Below are positions 7,701-14,998 of a stretch of DNA of 64,000 nt, piece by piece. Made by a program: the position numbers and the translations under genes. How positions within the stretch are numbered: the first letter of the stretch is position 1; each line of letters starts with the position of its first letter. Below the pieces are notes generated by a model. The model saw nothing but the letters and a program-made list of their open reading frames with translations. It did not search any database and was not told where the DNA came from. The DNA is from CAWDPQ01 sp049642465 (GTDB taxonomy: Bacteria; Acidobacteriota; Vicinamibacteria; Vicinamibacterales; 2-12-FULL-66-21), in the NCBI GenBank assembly GCA_049642465.1, contig JBAROV010000049.1, positions 118,530-182,529 on the forward strand, read 5' to 3'.

Positions 7701-7976
7701 ATGCAGATAGCTCGCGTCGTCGGGACAGTCGTTGCGACGCAGAAGAACCCGAAGCTTGCCGGCGCGAAGTTGCTGCTCGTACAGCCGTTGACACTCGAGG
7801 GAGAAGCGAAGGGCGTCGCGCTCATTGCTATTGATGCCGTGGGTGCCGGCGTCGGAGAGCGGGTGCTGGTCGTTATCGAAGGGAAGGCCGCCGGCGACGC
7901 GCTCGGCCGCAAGGCTGCAGCAGTGGACGCGGCCATCGTTGGCATCGTTGACCGGCTTGACGTGAGCGAGTCATGA
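7701..7976 (+). CDS. BMC-P pentameric vertex protein, copy 3
   Basis: 91 residues from ATG 7701; a GTG at 7689 is a less likely alternative. EutN/CcmL motifs: MQIARVVGTVVATQKNPKL, LLLVQPLTLEGEA, AIDAVGAGVGERVLVVIEGKAA and the terminal DAAIVGIVDRLDV. The AGAGVGE glycine-rich turn is shared with copy 2. The stop overlaps the start of the following small gene (ATGA), placing that gene in the same translational unit. Confidence 0.95.
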   Translation: MQIARVVGTVVATQKNPKLAGAKLLLVQPLTLEGEAKGVALIAIDAVGAGVGERVLVVIEGKAAGDALGRKAAAVDAAIVGIVDRLDVSES

Positions 7977-8185
7977 ACGAGGAACAGATCCGAGCGATCG
8001 TCCGGGACGCGATTGCGAGACGCACCGGGCAGGCGGAACACGTGATGGAGCCTGCACAACGGGACGCGCTCGCCACACACGCGAGTCATTTCCGCTACGC
8101 CTTGCCCGGTTCCGGCGGTGCCTGCCTGATTGAGCCGGCTGTTCAATGCAATCACTGTGGCTACTGCCAATCCCACGGCCACTAG
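7973..8185 (+). CDS. Small Cys-rich protein with encapsulation-like helix, candidate BMC cargo
   Basis: 70 residues, ATG overlapping the third BMC-P stop. I do not recognise a named family. The N-terminus (MNEEQIRAIVRDAIARRTG) is an amphipathic helix with the pattern of encapsulation peptides that target enzymes into microcompartments. A linker follows (residues about 20-48), then a compact C-terminus CLIEPAVQCNHCGYCQSHGH with four cysteines (C-x8-C-x2-C-x2-C) and two histidines. The CNHCGYC part could bind zinc or an iron-sulfur cluster. The gene ends with its own TAG and does not look truncated. My inference is a lumen or shell-lining redox/metal protein; the biochemical role is unknown. 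Confidence 0.8.
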   Translation: MNEEQIRAIVRDAIARRTGQAEHVMEPAQRDALATHASHFRYALPGSGGACLIEPAVQCNHCGYCQSHGH

Positions 8186-8202
8186 CCGGCGCTTCGCCTG
8201 TC

Positions 8203-8258
8203 AACTCCCAATCCCCAATTTCCACTCTGGGAGTTGGGAGTTGGGAGCCGGGCGTTGA
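8203..8258. repeat. Inverted repeat in spacer (CAACTCCCA/TGGGAGTTG)
   Basis: The spacer after the small BMC gene contains CAACTCCCAATCCCC followed by CTGGGAGTTGGGAGTTGGGAG. CAACTCCCA pairs with TGGGAGTTG to form a hairpin, and the GGGAGTT word is iterated. It may act as a weak terminator at the end of the shell operon; no U-tract is seen. Confidence 0.5.
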
Positions 8259-8276
8259 GGCGCGACTCTCGCAGGA

Positions 8277-9197
8277 ATGACCATCCGGCCCAGCGTATTG
8301 CTCACGCGTCGAATTCCGTCAGCGATATTCGAAAAACTCGCCGCTGAAACCGACGTCGATCTGTACGACGGTCCGCTCGCGATGCCGGCCGAGGAGCTGC
8401 GGAGGCGTATCGTCGACAAGGACGGGTTGATCTCCGTTCTGACCGACAAGGTCACCAAAGAGCTGCTCGCCGCAGCCAATCGCCTGCGCGTCGTTTCGAA
8501 CATAGCCGTCGGCTACGACAACATCGATGTCCCGGCGGCGAAGGCGCGTGGGATCGTGGTCACGAACACTCCCGACGTGCTGACGGAAGCGACGGCGGAA
8601 CTGACCTGGACCCTGATTCTTTCGGCTGCACGTCGGGTAACGGAAGGCGATCGATTGATCCGCCGACGCGGCTGGAAGGGCTGGGCGCTCGACTTCATGC
8701 TCGGAACGGAGCTGCGCGGCAAACAGTTGGGAATCATCGGTCGCGGTCGAATCGGCCGCGCCGTTGCGGCAAGAGCGCCGGCGTTCGGCATGACTGTCGT
8801 GTTTTCCAAGCACGACATGTCGTTCGATCAATTGCTGGTCAGCTCGGACGTCATCTCCATCCACACCCCCCTGACGCCGGAGACTCGACACATGTTCGAC
8901 CGCCGCACCCTGGCGCGAATGAAGAGAACGGCGATCCTCGTAAATACGGCGCGCGGTCCGGTTGTCGACGAAGAAGCTCTCGCGTGGGCCCTCCAGGAAC
9001 GGCTCATCGCCGCGGCGGCGCTCGACGTCTACGAGCGGGAGCCTGTCGTCCACGACGCACTGCTCGAGTTGGAGAACGTCGTCCTGGCGCCGCATCTTGG
9101 CAGCGCAACGCGCGAAACGCGAACGGCGATGATCGATCTTGCCGTCAGCAACGTTTTGGCCGTTCTCGAAGGGCGTGCCGCGCTGACACCGCTATGA
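8277..9197 (+). CDS. D-isomer-specific 2-hydroxyacid dehydrogenase
   Basis: 306 residues. Family motifs are complete: the N-terminal substrate-domain VVSNIAVGYDNIDV, the NAD-binding GIIGRGRIGRAVAARA, and catalytic Arg in NTARGPVVDE, Glu in YEREPVV and His in LAPHLGSATRE. Family members reduce 2-oxoacids such as glyoxylate, hydroxypyruvate or pyruvate. It lies directly after the microcompartment genes in the same direction. In lactaldehyde-type pathways a dehydrogenase could recycle NAD, but no encapsulation helix is seen, so it may work in the cytosol. The loop after beta-4 of the Rossmann fold is short (VVFSKHDMSFDQL), giving a protein slightly shorter than usual. The stop overlaps the nth start. 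Confidence 0.9.
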   Translation: MTIRPSVLLTRRIPSAIFEKLAAETDVDLYDGPLAMPAEELRRRIVDKDGLISVLTDKVTKELLAAANRLRVVSNIAVGYDNIDVPAAKARGIVVTNTPDVLTEATAELTWTLILSAARRVTEGDRLIRRRGWKGWALDFMLGTELRGKQLGIIGRGRIGRAVAARAPAFGMTVVFSKHDMSFDQLLVSSDVISIHTPLTPETRHMFDRRTLARMKRTAILVNTARGPVVDEEALAWALQERLIAAAALDVYEREPVVHDALLELENVVLAPHLGSATRETRTAMIDLAVSNVLAVLEGRAALTPL

Positions 9198-9934
9198 AGC
9201 CGGTGAGCTCAATCCAACCAGTCGTGGCGAGGCGCAGAGTTGCCACGGTCATGCGACGGCTGGCGACGGCCATCGACGGCCTGGAGGAGCCAGCCGTCGA
9301 AAAGATTGCCGAAGACCAGCAGGATGACCCATTCCAGGTCTTGATCGCGACGATGCTGTCGGCACAGACGCGGGATGCCGTGACCCACGCGGCCTCCACC
9401 AGGCTATTCAAGGTGGCGCGGACGCCGCGAACCGTGTCTCGGCTCACCGTCGCTCAGATCGAACGACTGATCTACCCGGTCAGCTTTTACCGCCACAAGG
9501 CGGTCCACGTGAAACAAACGTGCGACCAGATCCTGTCGCGATTTGGCGGGCGGGTGCCTTCGACGATGGAGGAGCTGCTGACGCTGCCCGGCGTGGGACG
9601 GAAGACGGCGAATCTCGTACTGATCCTGGCGCATCGCAGTCAGCAGAACATCTGCGTCGATACGCATGTGCACCGCATTTCGAATCGTCTCGGATGGGTC
9701 GTGACGCGAACTCCCGACCAGACCGAGCACGCGCTCTATCGTGCCGCTCACCGCAAGTGGTGGCCGATCATCAATCTTTACCTCGTGACGTGGGGCCAGA
9801 ACGTGTGCCGGCCCGTGTACCCGTTATGCAGCAGTTGCGTGATAGCCGATCTCTGCCCCAGAATTGGCGTCACCATTGTGGGTGGTCGCGGGCGAACGAC
9901 ATCGCCCGTCGCCGCGAGTGCTGAGAGGATATGA
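9194..9934 (+). CDS. nth: Endonuclease III (DNA glycosylase/AP lyase)
   Basis: 246 residues from ATG 9194, overlapping the preceding TGA; the frame is open further upstream but that part lies inside the dehydrogenase gene. Nth removes oxidised pyrimidines and cuts abasic sites. Visible features: the MLSAQTRDAV helix, the helix-hairpin-helix LPGVGRKTANLVL with catalytic Lys137, VDTHVHRISNRLGW with catalytic Asp156, and a [4Fe-4S] cluster motif C-x6-C-x2-C-x5-C (CRPVYPLCSSCVIADLC). The C-terminal 20 residues after the cluster are Ser/Thr/Arg-rich and longer than usual. The stop overlaps the cyclophilin start. Confidence 0.95.
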   Translation: MKPVSSIQPVVARRRVATVMRRLATAIDGLEEPAVEKIAEDQQDDPFQVLIATMLSAQTRDAVTHAASTRLFKVARTPRTVSRLTVAQIERLIYPVSFYRHKAVHVKQTCDQILSRFGGRVPSTMEELLTLPGVGRKTANLVLILAHRSQQNICVDTHVHRISNRLGWVVTRTPDQTEHALYRAAHRKWWPIINLYLVTWGQNVCRPVYPLCSSCVIADLCPRIGVTIVGGRGRTTSPVAASAERI

Positions 9935-10488
9935 AGGGACACCTGCGCGTTCCGCTCGCTGCTGGCCTGGGTCTTCTGGTCTGGCTCACCTGCGCCGCCG
10001 TCTCTCAGGCGCAAACGAAGTCGCCAGGCGCCGGTCCTGTCATCGTGCTCGAGACGGCGAAGGGGACGATTGAGTTCGAAACGTATCCGGAGGAAGCTCC
10101 GAAAACCGTTGCGGCGATCGTTGCGCTGGTCAAGAGAAATTTCTATAACGGCCTGCGGTTCCATCGTGCGGAACCGAAGTTTCTCGTGCAGATTGGCGAT
10201 CCCGTTTCGCGTGACTACTCGCGCGAAGCGTGGTGGGGACGGCAAGGGAGCGGAAAGCCTGTCGGCGTCTCGGAGATTACGAAGAAACGCCGCAACCTGC
10301 GCGGAGCCGTGGGCATGGCGCATAGTGGGAATGCCGCCCTGGCCGACAGCCAGTTCTACATTCTCCTGCAGCCGAGGCCAGGACTCGATGGCAAGTTCGT
10401 GGTGTTCGGGCGCGTCATCGCCGGGATGGACGTCGCCGATCGCCTGAAGCGTGGCGATGTCCTCAAGAAGGCTTCCGTGAAGGAATGA
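9931..10488 (+). CDS. Secreted cyclophilin-type peptidyl-prolyl isomerase
   Basis: 185 residues. An N-terminal signal peptide (LPLAAGLGLLVWLTCAAVSQAQT-like hydrophobic core, residues about 6-29) predicts export to the periplasm. The cyclophilin domain follows: VIVLETAKGTIEFETYPEEAPKTV, FYNGLRFHRAEPKFLVQIGDP, GAVGMAHSGNAALADSQFYILLQP and the terminal FVVFGRVIAGMDVADRL. These carry the active-site Arg and Phe/Gln positions of bacterial PpiA-like enzymes, which help proline-containing proteins fold. Its end overlaps the end of the convergent DUF72 gene by 26 bases. Confidence 0.93.
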   Translation: MKGHLRVPLAAGLGLLVWLTCAAVSQAQTKSPGAGPVIVLETAKGTIEFETYPEEAPKTVAAIVALVKRNFYNGLRFHRAEPKFLVQIGDPVSRDYSREAWWGRQGSGKPVGVSEITKKRRNLRGAVGMAHSGNAALADSQFYILLQPRPGLDGKFVVFGRVIAGMDVADRLKRGDVLKKASVKE

Positions 10489-11479
10489 GCCCTGGCTCCT
10501 CGGGCAGCAGCTTGACGATGCCTTTCAGATCCGGGAAGTGCTCGACGAATCGTTCCGGGTACTCGCCAGCGACCTCTTGTCCCAACTGGTATTGAAGGAT
10601 GGCCGCGTTCGCCACTGATTTCGCCGAGAAGTGATTGTTCGCGTACAAGTACGCTTTCTTCACCTTCCGAGACACTTCCCTGGTCGCTTCGGCAAACGGC
10701 GCCAGTTCTTCCGCCGAATACAGGTAGTTGTACCGGTCCTCGGATTTGTCGTGCTTCCACCATTGCGCCGCATTTCGGCCGTGCAGGCGGAGATAGTAAA
10801 AGGCTCCGGGATCACCGGAGCGACTCTGCCGAATGGAGCCTTTGAACTTGGGTTCGTCGATTTGCGCCCAGGCAGCTCCAAAGTGTTTCAGCAACGACAG
10901 TATCTCGTCACGCTCGTCGCTCCAGCTTCGATGACGTAACTCGACCGCGACCGGATAATCGTGAAAGCGTTCGAGCAGCCATTCGAGGTACCCTCGTGTG
11001 TCGGATTCGTTCTTGAAGCTTGGCGGGAATTGCGCGAGCAGCGCCCCGAGTTTCCCAGCGCGCGCCAGGGGATCGATGGCGGTCTTGAATTCGTCCACGT
11101 CTCGCTGGGTGAGATCCGTTGGATCACTTCCAGTCGCCTTCACGAACATTTCCGGATGGGTGAACTTCTGATAGAGCTTCAACGAGAATTCGAAGTGGCG
11201 TGGAGTGCGTCCGGCCCACTTTTCAGCCGTGTCCGCCGTTGGAATGCGATAGAACGACGAATTCACCTCAACCGTGTTGAAGTGCTCCGCGTAGAACGAC
11301 AGTTCGTCGAACTTCGGGGTGGCGCGACGCTGCCGTCCCGCCGGCGCGGGATAGAAGATGCCGTTCCAGGTGCCCGTACCAGAGGGATAGCTCCATCCCG
11401 ACGTTCCGATTCGTATGTCAGGGGCCCGGGGTGAGATCTTTGTACTCCTCACGGTCGAATCCGAAGATGACCTTGTCAC
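10463..11479 (-). CDS. DUF72 family protein (YecE-like TIM barrel)
   Basis: 338 residues if the ATG at 11479 is used; an in-frame GTG at 11450-11452 would give a protein nearer the usual DUF72 length, since the domain begins only at IRIGTSGWSYPSG. Further motifs are typical: FNTVEVNSSFYRIP, FEFSLKLYQKFTH, LGALLAQFPPSFK, VAVELRHRSW and a late YLRLHGRNA. Biochemical function of the family is not settled. The 5' end overlaps the last 35-62 bases of the upstream selenoprotein gene on the same strand, suggesting translational coupling. Confidence 0.9.
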   Translation of the reverse strand: MTRSSSDSTVRSTKISPRAPDIRIGTSGWSYPSGTGTWNGIFYPAPAGRQRRATPKFDELSFYAEHFNTVEVNSSFYRIPTADTAEKWAGRTPRHFEFSLKLYQKFTHPEMFVKATGSDPTDLTQRDVDEFKTAIDPLARAGKLGALLAQFPPSFKNESDTRGYLEWLLERFHDYPVAVELRHRSWSDERDEILSLLKHFGAAWAQIDEPKFKGSIRQSRSGDPGAFYYLRLHGRNAAQWWKHDKSEDRYNYLYSAEELAPFAEATREVSRKVKKAYLYANNHFSAKSVANAAILQYQLGQEVAGEYPERFVEHFPDLKGIVKLLPEEPGLIPSRKPS

Positions 11480-11762
11480 CCCGGACGAAGATCGGGCGCT
11501 TGATCAGGTTCGGCTGCTGCATCATCAAATCGATGGCTTCTTTCTTGGATTTGGGCAGCGGCCGTTGCTTGAAGACTGGGCTTCGGGTGCTCACGAAATC
11601 CAGAAAGCGCTTCTCATCCACGTGGCGCTCGAGAAACTGCCGGTCCGGCGGGTTCTTGTTGATGTCACGTTCGGTGATGTCCACCTGGTGCGTTTCCAGA
11701 AAACTTCTGGCGTTTCGACAGGTGGTTCAGGTTGGCTTCCAGTAGAAGGTGGCAGGCGGCAT
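11418..11762 (-). CDS. ArsC/Spx-like reductase, predicted selenoprotein (UGA = Sec)
   Basis: A conventional reading gives only an 88-residue fragment from GTG 11684 lacking its active site. Upstream in the same frame an ATG at 11762 (or 11771) opens MPPATFYWKPT, then TGA at 11727-11729, then TTCRNARSFLETH running on without a break into the fragment. The ArsC/Spx family has its redox C-x-x-C exactly here (KPT-C-T-T-C-R), so the UGA sits at the first Cys and gives U12-T-T-C15. A hairpin just downstream has the bacterial SECIS geometry (see the separate entry). The remainder (DITERDINKNPP, LPKSKKEAIDLM, NLIKRPIFVRGDKVIFGF) is standard for the family; total 114 residues. Family members are thioredoxin-fold reductases or regulators; substrate unknown. 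No selenocysteine machinery lies in the window. Confidence 0.85.
11681..11725 (-). promoter_or_regulatory. Predicted bacterial SECIS element
   Basis: In the mRNA, counting from the base after UGA: an outer stem CCACCUG (2-8) with CAGGUGG (40-46), a small C-G/G-C step (15-16 with 35-36), and an apical stem CCAGAA (17-22) with UUCUGG (26-31) closing a GUU loop at 23-25. A G-U at the start of a small apical loop about 16-37 bases after the UGA is the known requirement for SelB recognition, as in E. coli fdhF. All pairs listed are Watson-Crick. Confidence 0.75.
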
Positions 11763-11839
11763 CGGCCACATTCTACTGCCCGCGGTGGGTTCCGGGTCGT
11801 CATTGCCCGTTAGAATGAAAAAAGGGGCTAGTGCCCTTT

Positions 11840-12481
11840 ATGCTCACGATCAACGAGATTTTCCACTCGATACAGGGAGAATCGACGCATACCGGGCGTC
11901 CGTGCGTATTCGTCCGCCTGACCGCCTGCGATCTGCGATGTTCCTGGTGCGATACACCGTACGCGTTTTACGAAGGCCGGAAATGTTCGGTCGAGGACGT
12001 CGTGGCGCAGGTCGGCGCGTATGGCTGCAATCTGGTCGAAATCACTGGCGGCGAGCCGCTCCTGCAACGCGATGTCTACCCGCTGATGCAATCGCTGCTC
12101 GGGCGAGGCCACGAAGTGATGATCGAAACCGGCGGTCACCTCAGCGTCGCCGAGGTGCCAACAGCCGTCGTCCGCATCATCGACGTCAAGTGTCCGGGCA
12201 GCGGACAGGCCGAGCGGAACCACTGGCCAAACCTCGACGCGCTGAGGGCTCGCGACGAGGTGAAGTTCGTGATTCGCGACCGGGTTGATTACGAATACGC
12301 GAAGGAGGTAGTGAGCCGCTACGAGTTGCCGGCGCGGGTTGCCGCCGTGCTGTTCTCTCCCGTGCACGGGGTCATGCCGTCGGCGGAGTTGGCCGCGTGG
12401 ATTCTGACCGACAGACTCCCGGTGCGCCTGCAGCTCCAATCACACAAGTACATCTGGGGTGCGGACGTCCGCGGTGTTTGA
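11840..12481 (+). CDS. queE: 7-carboxy-7-deazaguanine synthase QueE
   Basis: Radical SAM enzyme that makes 7-carboxy-7-deazaguanine in queuosine/7-deazaguanine biosynthesis. From ATG 11840 the protein (213 residues) starts MLTINEIFHSIQGEST, the usual QueE start; a GTG at 11831 closer to the AAGGGG (11822-11827) is an alternative. The cluster motif C-x3-C-x2-C is present in CDLRCSWCDTPYAF, followed by VEITGGEPLLQ and VMIETGGH. The C-terminal HKYIWG is typical. queC follows after 9 bases, so the pair forms a pathway operon with the alaX-like gene behind it. Confidence 0.95.
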   Translation: MLTINEIFHSIQGESTHTGRPCVFVRLTACDLRCSWCDTPYAFYEGRKCSVEDVVAQVGAYGCNLVEITGGEPLLQRDVYPLMQSLLGRGHEVMIETGGHLSVAEVPTAVVRIIDVKCPGSGQAERNHWPNLDALRARDEVKFVIRDRVDYEYAKEVVSRYELPARVAAVLFSPVHGVMPSAELAAWILTDRLPVRLQLQSHKYIWGADVRGV

Positions 12482-12490
12482 CGCGCGCAG

Positions 12491-13168
12491 ATGAAAGCCG
12501 TTCTGCTATTGAGCGGAGGTCTGGATTCCGCTACGGCCGGCGCAATCGCGAAGGCTGAAGGGTATCAGCTCTATGCGCTCACGATTCGCTACGGACAGGT
12601 CCACTCGCGCGAAGTCGAGGCCGCCCGATCCGTCTCGCACGCGTTGCATGTGGCGCGTCACCTCGAGCTGGCCGTCGATCTCTCAGCCTTCGGCGGATCG
12701 GCGCTGGTCGGCGATGGGACGATTCCGAAGGATCGGGATCTCGCCGATCGGGATGTTCCCACCACCTACGTTCCAGCACGCAACACGGTCTTTCTGTCCC
12801 TCGCGCTGGCCTGGGCGGAGGTCGTCGGTGCAGAGGCAATCGTCATCGGCGTCAATGCGATTGATTACTCCGGGTATCCGGATTGCCGGCCCGAGTACCT
12901 GGAGGCGTTTGAACGGCTGGCCGCGCTGGCGACTCGCGCTGGCGTGACGGGGCACGACCTGCGTATCCTCGCACCGCTCTTACGCATGTCAAAAGCAGAG
13001 ATCATCCGGCGTGGTCTCTCTCTTGGCGTCGATTACGGGCTCACTCACAGCTGCTACGATCCGGGACCCGATGGTCGTCCCTGCGGTCGATGCGATAGCT
13101 GCCGGTTGCGAGCGCTTGGTTTTCGCGAAGCTGAGGCGATCGACCCATTGATCCGCTCGACTCGTTGA
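12491..13168 (+). CDS. queC: 7-cyano-7-deazaguanine synthase QueC
   Basis: ATP-dependent conversion of 7-carboxy-7-deazaguanine to preQ0. 225 residues with the PP-loop LLLSGGLDSATAGAIA, LTIRYGQVHSREVEAA, VPARNTVFLSLALAWAE, and a C-terminal zinc site in SCYDPGPDGRPCGRCDSC (four cysteines). Length and motif order fit QueC. It directly follows queE; together they supply preQ0 for queuosine or for archaeosine-like DNA modification. No tgt, queA or dpd genes lie in the window. The stop overlaps the next start (TTGA). Confidence 0.96.
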   Translation: MKAVLLLSGGLDSATAGAIAKAEGYQLYALTIRYGQVHSREVEAARSVSHALHVARHLELAVDLSAFGGSALVGDGTIPKDRDLADRDVPTTYVPARNTVFLSLALAWAEVVGAEAIVIGVNAIDYSGYPDCRPEYLEAFERLAALATRAGVTGHDLRILAPLLRMSKAEIIRRGLSLGVDYGLTHSCYDPGPDGRPCGRCDSCRLRALGFREAEAIDPLIRSTR

Positions 13169-14367
13169 CCTTGACCAACCGGCTGTATTACACCGATTCG
13201 TACCTTCGCGATTTCGACGCGACCGTCCTGGACGTTGTCGATCATGGCGACCGCCGCGCTGCGATCCTCGATCGGACGGCTTTCTACCCCACCTCTGGTG
13301 GCCAGCCATTCGATACTGGAATGCTTGGCGACGCCAGGGTCGTCGACGTCGTCGATCGAGAGGACGGCGCGGTCCTGCACGTCATCGAAGGGGCGATCGA
13401 AGCCGGCCTGGTCCACGGCTGCATCGATTGGGAACGGCGTTTCGACCACATGCAGCAGCACACCGGCCAACATGTCCTTTCGGCGGCGTTCGAACGCGTG
13501 TGCCGGGCTCGAACCGAGAGTTTTCACCTGGGAGCTGTGTCGTCCACGATCGATCTGGCCCGGGAAGTGTCGCCGGCCGAAATTGCGGCTGCGGAACTGG
13601 AGGCCAACAGAATCGTCTGGGAGGATCGATCGGTCATCATCCGATTCGCAGACGAAAACGAAGCCGCGAGTCTGCCGCTTCGCAAGGAACCCAAACGGGA
13701 AGGCATGCTGCGGATCATTGAAATCGAAGGCGTCGATCTTTCCGCCTGTGGCGGCACGCACGTTTCTCGCACCGGCGCAGTCGGGAACATTGCCGTCGCA
13801 TCGTTCGAACGATTTCGAGGTGGAAGCCGGGTCGAATTCCGCTGCGGCATCCGCGCGCTCCACGGATATCGCGCGCTGCGCGACAGCCTGTCAGCCGCCT
13901 CGCGCCTGTTGTCCACCGGGCCTGCCGATGTGCCAGGGGCGATCGAGCGCCTGCTGGCCGAAGCGAAACTCGCACGAGCCCGGATCAAGGATCTGCAAGA
14001 CCAATTGGCACACCACGTGGCTGCCACGCTGGCCGCGGGCGGAGCCCATGCCGGCGACGTTGTGCATGTCGTCCAACGAGTTGACGGCTGGGAGATGGCG
14101 GGCTTGAAGATTATTGCGGCAGCAATCGCTGAGCGACCCAGCCACGTTGCCGTGCTGGTTGCCTCAGCCACGCCGAGCGCAATCGTGGCCGCTCGTGCGT
14201 CGAATGTTGGGGTGGACGCAGCAGCGATCGTCAAAGCCGTGACGGCGAAGTTTGGGGGAAAAGGAGGCGGAAGGCCGGAGCTTGCGCAAGGCGGTGGTCT
14301 GAACGCACCGCCGGATGATGTCGTCCGCTTTGTCGCGGGCGAGTTGAACCAGCAGCTTAAACGATGA
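13165..14367 (+). CDS. AlaX-type alanyl-tRNA editing protein with DHHA1 domain
   Basis: 400 residues, TTG start overlapping the queC stop. It is a free-standing editing relative of alanyl-tRNA synthetase that would hydrolyse Ser- or Gly-tRNA(Ala). The N-terminal part reads LYYTDSYLRDFDATV and YPTSGGQPFDTG. The zinc ligands are visible as HMQQHTGQHVLSAAFE (H-x3-H) and CGGTHVSRTGAVG (C-x3-H). A coiled linker leads to a C-terminal DHHA1 domain ending GGKGGGRPELAQGGG. The aminoacylation domain is absent, which is normal for AlaX-L. Its end overlaps the convergent response regulator by 11 bases. Confidence 0.92.
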   Translation: MTLTNRLYYTDSYLRDFDATVLDVVDHGDRRAAILDRTAFYPTSGGQPFDTGMLGDARVVDVVDREDGAVLHVIEGAIEAGLVHGCIDWERRFDHMQQHTGQHVLSAAFERVCRARTESFHLGAVSSTIDLAREVSPAEIAAAELEANRIVWEDRSVIIRFADENEAASLPLRKEPKREGMLRIIEIEGVDLSACGGTHVSRTGAVGNIAVASFERFRGGSRVEFRCGIRALHGYRALRDSLSAASRLLSTGPADVPGAIERLLAEAKLARARIKDLQDQLAHHVAATLAAGGAHAGDVVHVVQRVDGWEMAGLKIIAAAIAERPSHVAVLVASATPSAIVAARASNVGVDAAAIVKAVTAKFGGKGGGRPELAQGGGLNAPPDDVVRFVAGELNQQLKR

Positions 14368-14998
14368 TGCCCTTCCGTACGGCGTAGAGCACAATTTCCG
14401 CCGTGTTATGCAGATTCAACTTCTGCATCAGATTCGCCCGATGGGTCTCCACCGTTGACACCCCGAGATCGAGGAGCGTTGCGACCTCTTTGTTCGATCG
14501 TCCTTCAGCGAGGAGCTGCAGCACTTCCTTCTCTCGATCGGTCAGCAGATGGTAAGAGTCGGTGAGTCCCTTGGCCTGCAGGCGGCGAAGGTAGTCCTCC
14601 ACCAGCACCGCCGTCACCGATGGGCTGAAGTATGGCTTTCCCGCTGCGACGGCGCGGACCGCCGGCAGCAAATCTTCATCCGTTGCATCCTTGAGCAGGT
14701 ACGCCCGCGCACCGGCCGCGAGCGCGCGAAGAATGTACGACTCGTCCGAGTGCATGCTGAGAATGATGACGCGGGGAGTGTTCTCGAGTTTCTGCGCCCG
14801 GGCGGCGACTTCGATGCCATTCAGCTTCGGCATGCCAACGTCGAGGATCAACATGTCCGGCGTGTGTTCCTCGCACAGCCGCAGTGCCTCGAGCCCGTCG
14901 GCGGCTTCGGCGACAACGGCCAATCCTGGTTCCGTTTCGAGCAGGCTCTTGAGCCCGCGCCGTACAATCCCGTGATCGTCAGCCAGCAGCACGCGCAA
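14357..14998 (-). CDS. NarL/LuxR-family response regulator
   Basis: 213 residues. Receiver domain (about 1-118) with the acidic pocket VLLADDHG, phospho-acceptor Asp in MLILDVGMPKLNG, Ser/Thr in IILSMHSDE and Lys in YLLKDATDEDL. The LuxR-type helix-turn-helix (about 145-213) has LTDREKEVLQLLAEGRSNKEVA and LGVSTVETHRANLMQKL. It binds DNA when phosphorylated. The gene overlaps the end of the histidine kinase gene by 20 bases, so it is the cognate regulator of that kinase. Target genes are unknown. Confidence 0.95.
   Translation of the reverse strand: MRVLLADDHGIVRRGLKSLLETEPGLAVVAEAADGLEALRLCEEHTPDMLILDVGMPKLNGIEVAARAQKLENTPRVIILSMHSDESYILRALAAGARAYLLKDATDEDLLPAVRAVAAGKPYFSPSVTAVLVEDYLRRLQAKGLTDSYHLLTDREKEVLQLLAEGRSNKEVATLLDLGVSTVETHRANLMQKLNLHNTAEIVLYAVRKGIIV

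Noticed and set aside
11418..11684. ArsC-like gene as a truncated pseudogene starting at GTG 11684
   Set aside because: The missing active site is intact upstream in the same frame apart from one TGA at a Cys position with a SECIS-like hairpin, which fits a selenoprotein better than decay.
13524..14234. Minus-strand frame inside the alaX-like gene
   Set aside because: Antisense to a gene with clear zinc and DHHA1 motifs; low-complexity Ala/Ser/Arg composition.
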